A stretch of 13,499 nt of DNA, taken from NCBI GenBank assembly GCA_964472545.1, contig CAYYNP010000276.1, positions 1-13,499 of the forward strand, in the 5' to 3' direction. The translations under genes were made by a program, and so were the position numbers. Positions 13,147-13,499 of the stretch are shown one piece after another; within the stretch, counting starts at the first letter, position 1; the number at the start of each line of letters is the position of its first letter. Below the pieces are notes generated by a model. The model made no database searches, was not told the DNA's origin, and saw only the letters and a program-made list of their open reading frames with translations. Source of the stretch: CAYYNP01 sp964472545. GTDB taxonomy: Bacteria; Planctomycetota; Planctomycetia; Pirellulales; Thermoguttaceae.

Positions 13147-13499
13147 CCGCGCGGTCCGATGTCGGTGCGTAAGGGGTTGTCGTTGCGCAGCTTAGCCCGT
13201 CCGGCGGCCGAATACAATGGGCCCGGCGGCTTCCTTCGCTATTCGCCCCGCCGCGGCGAATCTTGGCCGGCAACGTAGCCACCGGGGGCGCAGCCTGCAC
13301 GCTCATCGTACGTTGCGTGAATTACGGCGACGCTCGCCGCTGCGTTGTGCGAACCGATCCCCTGGAATGTGGGCAGCGTCGTCCGCGTCCGGGCGGCTAC
13401 CGTGCGTAATGCAGCAAGGAACAGCAACTTGCTCCGCCCACCCTACGACGAGCCGGTTGCGTTGTTGCGTCTTGGATGTTGGCGAGAGGGGGTGGGGGC
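13147..13499. other. Region upstream of the ABC operon, no gene recognised
   Basis: About 353 bp to the window edge. It should contain the ABC operon promoter, but I see no convincing -35/-10 pair. Small inverted repeats occur: TTCGCC/GGCGAA at 13242-13260 and AGCAAG/CTTGCT at 13413-13433. Read on the minus strand, the far end begins with GTAGGGTGGGC-type sequence, reminiscent of dispersed intergenic repeats in planctomycete genomes (from memory, not searched). The short frames here have no family resemblance. Confidence 0.5.

Noticed and set aside
13413..13433. AGCAAG/CTTGCT inverted repeat near the right edge as a terminator or attachment site
   Set aside because: Short stem, no T-run, no partner copy within the window.
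1..13499. CRISPR array, tRNA, rRNA or replication origin
   Set aside because: I saw no regularly spaced direct repeats of CRISPR type, no tRNA cloverleaf with a CCA end, no rRNA signature and no DnaA-box cluster.

Overview
The window looks like chromosomal DNA from a high-GC planctomycete-type bacterium. The clues are a type VI secretion (T6SS) gene trio with an aberrant TssM, a PEP-CTERM protein built of PD40 propeller repeats, long intergenic stretches full of inverted repeats, and GC-rich ABC-2 transporter genes. This is inferred from gene content and composition, because the window holds no rRNA, tRNA or other taxonomic marker.

Layout, left to right. (1) Positions 3-227 hold the C-terminal end of an unrecognised protein. 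It converges on a minus-strand DUF4145 gene (375-1019) with a Cys-rich N-terminus. (2) Positions 1020-1734 are non-coding. They contain an inverted pair of arms made of ACAGGAT iterations and a candidate promoter for the T6SS genes. (3) Positions 1735-5430 form a tight plus-strand operon: tssK, tssL (DotU family) and a short TssM-like protein. These would supply the baseplate-to-membrane connection of a T6SS. The TssM-like protein keeps the IcmF N-terminal fold signature but lacks recognisable nucleotide-binding motifs and the whole periplasmic half. No other T6SS gene is present here.

(4) Positions 5431-5738 separate convergent genes and carry two inverted copies of an approximately 52-nt double-hairpin element. 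Paired base changes preserve the second hairpin. (5) Positions 5739-7662 are one minus-strand gene for an exported five-repeat PD40 protein with a PEP-CTERM sorting tail. It is split by a complete IS5-family element (5941-6887) with 16-bp terminal repeats, a TA target duplication and an A-AAA-AAG frameshift site. Removing the element and one TA restores the frame and the repeat pattern exactly.

(6) Positions 7663-8305 are mostly non-coding with hairpins. (7) Positions 8306-9292 hold a two-gene plus-strand cassette of unknown function; the second protein has SQTCDL and SPxxEHxxQAFAR motifs. (8) Positions 9356-13146 are a minus-strand operon of four overlapping or closely spaced genes, ATPase-permease-ATPase-permease, encoding two ABC-2 type exporter modules. 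(9) Positions 13147-13499 carry no gene I can support.
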